Shown: positions 60,295 to 64,000 of the stretch, in pieces
Numbering within the stretch: position 1 is the first letter of the stretch
Layout of the letters: the number at the start of each line of letters is the position of its first letter
NCBI GenBank assembly: GCA_015056945.1
Contig: SVFH01000015.1
Location: 20,995 to 84,994 of the forward strand
Origin: Lachnospiraceae bacterium
GTDB lineage: Bacteria; Bacillota; Clostridia; Lachnospirales; Lachnospiraceae
Direction of reading: 5' to 3'
DNA length: 64,000 bases
Translations under genes and position numbers: made by a program
The notes under the pieces: generated by a model
What the model saw: the letters and a program-made list of their open reading frames with translations, nothing else
What the model was told of the DNA's origin: nothing
Databases searched by the model: none

Positions 60295-62340
60295 TTACAC
60301 TTTATCAAAAGGCTCATTCAATGCCTCACAACCTTCTAAAACAAATCTTGCATTTTTAATCAGCTCAATTTCCGTCCCGTCCGCCAAAACCGCTTTTACG
60401 GATGCGATTTCATTATAGGGAATGGTGATATCCGTATGACAATTAAAATACGCCTTTTTCGGATTCTCTTTCCTTAAAGCAGAAAAAGAATTTTCCTTCG
60501 CCACAATTTCTTTTCCGTCAGGATTATAAACTCTTACATCTTCCTCGTGAGAATAGCAGGTATCCCCAAATGCAAAATGCGGTCCCTGTTTTTCTGCAAT
60601 CAGAATCGGAAGTTTATCTGCAATCCCAAATTTCTCTGCCGCAACATAAGCCGTTGTATTCGTTCCGATTGCAAACTCTCCAATCGGCAACGTCTTATGA
60701 TGAAACAGAAGATTATCTTCTATAAATTTCCTGTTTTCCTCCGGCGCATCGAAATTCGCACAAGCATAATCCGTAATCACACCATCTTTAATCGTTAATT
60801 CCAAATCTTTATATTCATACTCATTTAAGAATACCCTTGTCACATGTAATGTACCGCTTGTACCTTCCAAAACAGGCGAGGTGAATACTTCTCCGACCGG
60901 AATGTTTACGTCCGCAACACAGTTTTCGAACTTGGTTTCTTTTTGCGGATTCGACAGTTTAGTTAACATAACTTTTAAATTTGTTCTGTTTGCACCTTTC
61001 CCGCAAATATGACAATATTCTGCCCGGTCAAGTGTATCAATTAACGTCTGCTGTATTTGTTGATAAAGCTTGGCATCCAACGTATTCACCCGAATAATTT
61101 CGTCAAAAATCTCTGCAAACCGCTCACCGATTGCAGGTGTCGGAAATGCAATAATGGTAAAACTTCTTTCTTCCCTCTTAATATACGTATTGGTAATCAC
61201 ACCGCTTTGTGCCGTATATTCAAGGAATAATTCTCGTCCGTTCTCATCATAAAAAGGATTTTCCGTTTTTGAAACCGGTTGATAAATATCTTCACCAAAC
61301 ACTTCCATACAGGCCGGTCCGGCAAACGTTGCCGCTTCTGTTTTATACATCTCATATGCGGCACTTAAACATTCAAGTCTTCTTGTAACAAGATGTCCGT
61401 CCAGAAACAAAGCCATGTCATCTTTATGATCATAATCATACTGAGGATTCTCGATGGCGCCGTAATAGCCAATCCGCATCCCTCTTCTGGCAAACACATC
61501 CGTTGCGGCACGATATAATACCGGTTCAAGTCCCATCTCCGCAAATTTCGCAATTGCAACTCTTACCACTCTCTCAAAACCGAGACTGTATCGGATATTC
61601 ACAGTCTTTTTGGCAGACAGGTTCTTACCCGCCACCTCAAATCCGCGTCTGAAGCCTTCCGTAAATGCAGAAGCCATTTTAAGAATAGTCTCTTCGGGCA
61701 ACGAATTCAGATACACTGCCGTATCCACTTCGTTCTGCGTAATATACTCGCCATAACGGTATAAATAATCCGTATCCGACAAATCCTCTTCTGTCACAAT
61801 CCGATATGCAAGGTTCTTAAGCGGAAGTACCTGTGCGGCAATTCTTTTTTCTGTTTCCGCATCAGAATAATCACTGATGTACCAGTATAAAATCTCTTTC
61901 ACCTCAGCTGACGAAGGTTCTCCCTCATCCTCACAAATCCTACAGACAAAGTATTGATACATCTCCAAAAACAGTTCCAGACGAATCAGTAAACGTTCCA
62001 AATCCTGTTCATAAATCATCGGAATAATGCTTCTTAATTCCGAATAAAAAACGCAAAGCAATTGTCCCATTTCCAACCCGAATACGGATACGCTGAAAGA
62101 ATAATTTGCAAAGCTTTTTTCGTAATTCTCTTTTAGAACATCTGCGTAAAGTTTCTCATTCTCCTGCCTAAGATAATTACCCTCCGTTTTTTGCCCGAGA
62201 CACACTCTGTCATAAACGGCCATACATTCCGATAAAAACTTTGCAACGTAAGAAAAAAAGGCCTGATACTCCCTCAAACCTTCTTTTTCATTCATAATCT
62301 CTTCAATTCTGGCTCTCGCCAAACTCAAACGTTCTTCCAA
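60295..62340 (-). CDS. M29-type aminopeptidase with N-terminal extension
   Basis: Of 681 residues, the C-terminal half carries the M29 (AmpS-like) pattern: VGEVFTSPVLEGTSGTLHV, FDAPEENRKFIEDNL, the metal-site segment LPIGEFAIGTNTTAYVA and GPHFAFGDTCYSHEED. The N-terminal 300 residues are helical and not part of the usual 400-residue enzyme, so the protein is an extended variant. The start is placed at TTG 62340, 27 bases after the previous stop with AGGGAG upstream. An upstream ATG at 62421 would overlap that gene by 55 bases and add a spurious Cys-rich segment. Cytosolic peptidase; substrates unknown. Confidence 0.8.
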   Translation of the reverse strand: MEERLSLARARIEEIMNEKEGLREYQAFFSYVAKFLSECMAVYDRVCLGQKTEGNYLRQENEKLYADVLKENYEKSFANYSFSVSVFGLEMGQLLCVFYSELRSIIPMIYEQDLERLLIRLELFLEMYQYFVCRICEDEGEPSSAEVKEILYWYISDYSDAETEKRIAAQVLPLKNLAYRIVTEEDLSDTDYLYRYGEYITQNEVDTAVYLNSLPEETILKMASAFTEGFRRGFEVAGKNLSAKKTVNIRYSLGFERVVRVAIAKFAEMGLEPVLYRAATDVFARRGMRIGYYGAIENPQYDYDHKDDMALFLDGHLVTRRLECLSAAYEMYKTEAATFAGPACMEVFGEDIYQPVSKTENPFYDENGRELFLEYTAQSGVITNTYIKREERSFTIIAFPTPAIGERFAEIFDEIIRVNTLDAKLYQQIQQTLIDTLDRAEYCHICGKGANRTNLKVMLTKLSNPQKETKFENCVADVNIPVGEVFTSPVLEGTSGTLHVTRVFLNEYEYKDLELTIKDGVITDYACANFDAPEENRKFIEDNLLFHHKTLPIGEFAIGTNTTAYVAAEKFGIADKLPILIAEKQGPHFAFGDTCYSHEEDVRVYNPDGKEIVAKENSFSALRKENPKKAYFNCHTDITIPYNEIASVKAVLADGTEIELIKNARFVLEGCEALNEPFDKV

Positions 62341-62366
62341 GACGACGCTCTCCCTATTCTCTGATA

Positions 62367-62693
62367 TTACCGCGGAAATACAATTCCCAAAACGACAATC
62401 GCAACAAGAAACAACAGACATATTGCATTTAACACAATTCCCATGTCGGCATAGAGATAAAACTTCTCAGGTTCCCGCCTCGCTTTGATTCCAAGCCACA
62501 GTCCTGCTCCCGAGAACAAGAGCGCCAGAATACATGTCAGTCCGTAACGTAAGTTTGCCGTGCCTCCCTGTAAAAAAGACATGACAACCGTCATAATCAG
62601 AGCCAGTAACGAAATCATTCCCCAAATTGCCGACATGATGCTGATCAGCGAAAAATTGCGATTGGTAAATTTATAATTTCTTCTTTTTGCCAT
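62367..62693 (-). CDS. DUF6142-like small membrane protein
   Basis: This 108-residue protein has a basic start (AKRRNYKFTNRNFS) and three membrane helices (about 18-40, 50-70 and 83-106), with a typical KARREPEKFYLYADMGIVLN loop. It resembles the DUF6142 family of clostridia by memory of sequence pattern. No motif suggests function. It lies between pyrE (6 bases upstream) and the aminopeptidase, so all three are likely one transcript. Confidence 0.65.
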   Translation of the reverse strand: MAKRRNYKFTNRNFSLISIMSAIWGMISLLALIMTVVMSFLQGGTANLRYGLTCILALLFSGAGLWLGIKARREPEKFYLYADMGIVLNAICLLFLVAIVVLGIVFPR

Positions 62694-62698
62694 TTTAC

Positions 62699-63379
62699 TT
62701 ATTTTGCACCATACTGCTCATAATATGCATCAATTGCTGCTTTTAACGTATCATCAATATGGATTTCTCCCTTATAAGGCTTGTTATACAAGTGTTCAAC
62801 AACTTCTCCCATATCTACGATGGCAGCTGTCGGGAAACCGTAGGTTTCCTTAACTTCATCCAATGCACACTTATCGGAATTTAAACCTTTTTCCATACGG
62901 TTTAAAGATACCACCAGACCAACAATCTCTACGTTTGCAGCCCCTTTTACCTTCGGAACGGTTTCTTCCATGGACTTGCCTGAAGTAGTAACATCCTCAA
63001 TCATGATGACTCTGTCGCCATCCTGCAGCTTACTGCCGAGGAAACTTCCCTTGTCCGCACCGTGATCCTTCTCTTCCTTGCGGTCAGAGCAGTATCTTAC
63101 TTCTTTACCGTAAAGCTTGCTGTAAGCAATTGCGGTTACAACACTGATGGGAATCCCTTTATATGCAGGTCCGAACAGCACGTCAAAATCATCACCGTAA
63201 GTATCATGGATTGCTTTGGCATAGTACTCACCAAGGCCCATCAACTGACTGCCTGTTACGTATCCGCCCGCATTCATGAAAAAAGGAGACTTACGCCCGC
63301 TCTTCAATGTAAAATCACCAAATTTCAAGACCTTACAGTCTACCATAAATTCAATAAATTCCTGTTTGTACTGTTCCAT
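62699..63379 (-). CDS. pyrE: Orotate phosphoribosyltransferase
   Basis: This 226-residue enzyme joins orotate to PRPP. It starts MEQYKQEFIEFMVDCKVLKF and has SGRKSPFFMNAGGYVTG and the PRPP motif RVIMIEDVTTSGKSMEETV. The ATG at 63379 follows GGAGG by ten bases; an in-frame extension of 20 codons is not credible. The likely promoter lies 200 bases upstream in mobile-element debris. Other pyr genes except pyrBI are not in the window. Confidence 0.96.
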   Translation of the reverse strand: MEQYKQEFIEFMVDCKVLKFGDFTLKSGRKSPFFMNAGGYVTGSQLMGLGEYYAKAIHDTYGDDFDVLFGPAYKGIPISVVTAIAYSKLYGKEVRYCSDRKEEKDHGADKGSFLGSKLQDGDRVIMIEDVTTSGKSMEETVPKVKGAANVEIVGLVVSLNRMEKGLNSDKCALDEVKETYGFPTAAIVDMGEVVEHLYNKPYKGEIHIDDTLKAAIDAYYEQYGAK

Positions 63380-63460
63380 TTTATTAAAACCTCCTGTATT
63401 TTCATTAAGCTGCAAGTCGTGCCATTTCGAAATTGACAAACCCGTGAAATGCTTGCATTT

Positions 63461-63583
63461 CTACTTCTCATCCTCGTACTGTTCCTCCCGCATCCTTTTA
63501 CGAAGCTCATTCAGATTGCTTGCGTATATGGTCTGCGTCTTGCCGAAACGATTCACAAATCGTCCCTGATAAAGTCCATCCGA
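63461..63583 (-). pseudogene. Fragment of a tyrosine-type integrase (N-terminal DNA-binding domain)
   Basis: Forty codons ending in a TAG stop encode SDGLYQGRFVNRFGKTQTIY followed by ASNLNELRKRMREEQYEDEK. This is the arm-site-binding domain at the start of phage/ICE integrases (motif DGxYxGRFxxxFGKxQTxYAxxLxELR). A TAA stop precedes it and there is no start codon or catalytic domain, so it is a dead remnant. It lies inside the pyrE leader. Confidence 0.65.
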
Positions 63584-63611
63584 TTATAGCATATATACGC
63601 TTAATTTTCAA
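63583..63611 (-). promoter_or_regulatory. Putative pyrE promoter at the edge of mobile-element debris
   Basis: TTGAAA (63606-63611) and a perfect TATAAT (63583-63588), 17 bases apart on the minus strand. The -10 begins at the edge of the integrase fragment. The leader to pyrE is about 200 bases and includes a GAAATGC/GCATTTC hairpin. Confidence 0.55.
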
Positions 63612-63822
63612 TTAGTTTCATGGTCTTTTACCAATTCATTATGTGTACCTTGTCGTTCCCATTATTCCCTCCGTCCATCTCCATCTTCTAGTTGGTGTGA
63701 CGTACTCGTTTTCAAGAAGCGATAGACTCTCCCCAGTTGACTAATTAACCACAATGTCAGCCCTCTGAAACACAAACCTTTCGAGGCTCAATCGCTTTGC
63801 ACCCCTACTTGCCCGGACGCAC
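63595..63822 (-). mobile_element. 5' fragment of a group II intron
   Basis: Reading the minus strand from 63822, the sequence starts GTGCGTCCGGG and continues GGGGTGCAAAGCGATTGAG, GAAAGG, TTCAGAGGGCTGAC, TTAATTAGTCAACTGGGGAG and CACCAACTAGAAGATGGAG, the layout of domain I of bacterial group II introns. Only about 230 bases are present; no reverse transcriptase gene, domain V or 3' end is visible, so it is truncated. The right end toward the integrase fragment is not sharply defined. Confidence 0.55.
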
Positions 63823-63876
63823 AAATCTAATCTTCGTATGCTTTCAATCTCTCCGTAAAACTGAAATTCTTGTGTG

Positions 63877-63903
63877 CTTTCAGACTCAACTTAAGTCTGA
63901 AAG
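63877..63903. repeat. Perfect inverted repeat outside the intron fragment
   Basis: CTTTCAGACT (63877-63886) pairs with AGTCTGAAAG (63894-63903), a 10-bp stem with a 7-base loop; short T run on the plus strand only. Possibly a weak terminator for DNA to the left. Confidence 0.45.
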
Positions 63904-63936
63904 TTTACATCTTAGTTTTATTAAATCTTTTCGTAA

Positions 63937-64000
63937 TCATATTTCTTCTATCCATGAGAACAGTTTATCCAATGCCATATTGCTTTTTCTTGTTTCTAAA
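63937..64000 (-). CDS. Possible 3' end of an unidentified gene entering from the right
   Basis: The minus-strand frame from the window edge reads LETRKSNMALDKLFSWIEEI and then a TGA stop at 63937. Only 20 codons are visible, so this may be chance; I recognise no family. Confidence 0.2.
   Translation of the reverse strand, partial: LETRKSNMALDKLFSWIEEI

Noticed and set aside
62341..62421. Cys-rich N-terminal extension of the aminopeptidase (MSVVSCCDCRFGNC)
   Set aside because: It overlaps the end of the DUF6142-like gene by 55 bases and lacks a ribosome binding site; a TTG start at 62340 with AGGGAG fits better.

Overview
The window looks like chromosomal DNA of an anaerobic Clostridia, most likely a Lachnospiraceae (Roseburia/Agathobacter/Lachnospira-like). 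Support comes from low-to-moderate GC, AGGAGG-type ribosome binding sites, T-box and ribosomal-protein leader RNAs, a clostridial folate cluster, a stand-alone Spo0A output domain, and lineage-typical unknown families (DUF5050, DUF5716, DUF5717, DUF6142-like, DUF1540). Most of it is core genome. There is no prophage, plasmid or CRISPR array; mobile DNA is limited to debris at the right end.

Layout. 1-7.1 kb: the 3' end of purC, then a minus-strand polyphosphate unit (ppx-ppk1-maf-small acidic protein-PilZ protein), then a plus-strand DUF5050 surface protein. 7.1-11.6 kb: a minus-strand folate operon (PH-like gene, folC, folE, HD-domain gene, folP, folB-folK fusion). 11.8-13.2 kb: pyrB-pyrI. 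13.3-17.5 kb: leuS with a very short T-box leader, and an acyl-CoA ligase. 17.7-23.7 kb: one giant secreted LRR/Ig-repeat protein with an operator-like promoter. 23.8-31.4 kb: a peptide/transport block (AI-2E transporter, OPT transporter, dipeptidase pepD, NhaC antiporter, flavin reductase, small protein). 31.5-35.9 kb: infC-rpmI-rplT with leader RNA and an AUU start codon, a DUF1540 gene with a sequestered start codon, thrS and a C_GCAxxG protein. 36-41.6 kb: an MFS transporter, plsY, degV, an XRE/S24-like regulator divergent from a free-standing Spo0A DNA-binding domain, a SEC-C protein and a small membrane protein. 41.6-48.7 kb: a four-gene operon of unknown function (DUF5717, DUF5716 actin/Hsp70-like, TPR-like, coiled-coil membrane protein). 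48.7-55 kb: tRNA-Trp, radA, a small conserved protein, clpC and an SH3/Asp-rich membrane protein. 55-58.6 kb: purE-purM-purN-purD. 58.7-63.4 kb: an RsiV-like lipoprotein, an M29-type aminopeptidase, a DUF6142-like protein and pyrE. 63.4-64 kb: an integrase fragment and a group II intron 5' fragment.

How they work together. Nucleotide synthesis is spread over four places (purC, purEMND, pyrBI, pyrE), and GTP feeds the complete folate branch folE-folB-folK-folP-folC, whose one-carbon units are needed by purN. The translation genes carry leader RNAs typical of Firmicutes (T-box, L20-type leader).

The best candidates for something undescribed are the DUF5717-DUF5716-TPR-coiled coil operon and the Spo0A-C/XRE pair with overlapping divergent promoters. 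Next come the T-box leader that seems too short for a normal Stem I and the DUF1540 start-codon hairpin. All calls were made by eye from sequence; no database search was run.
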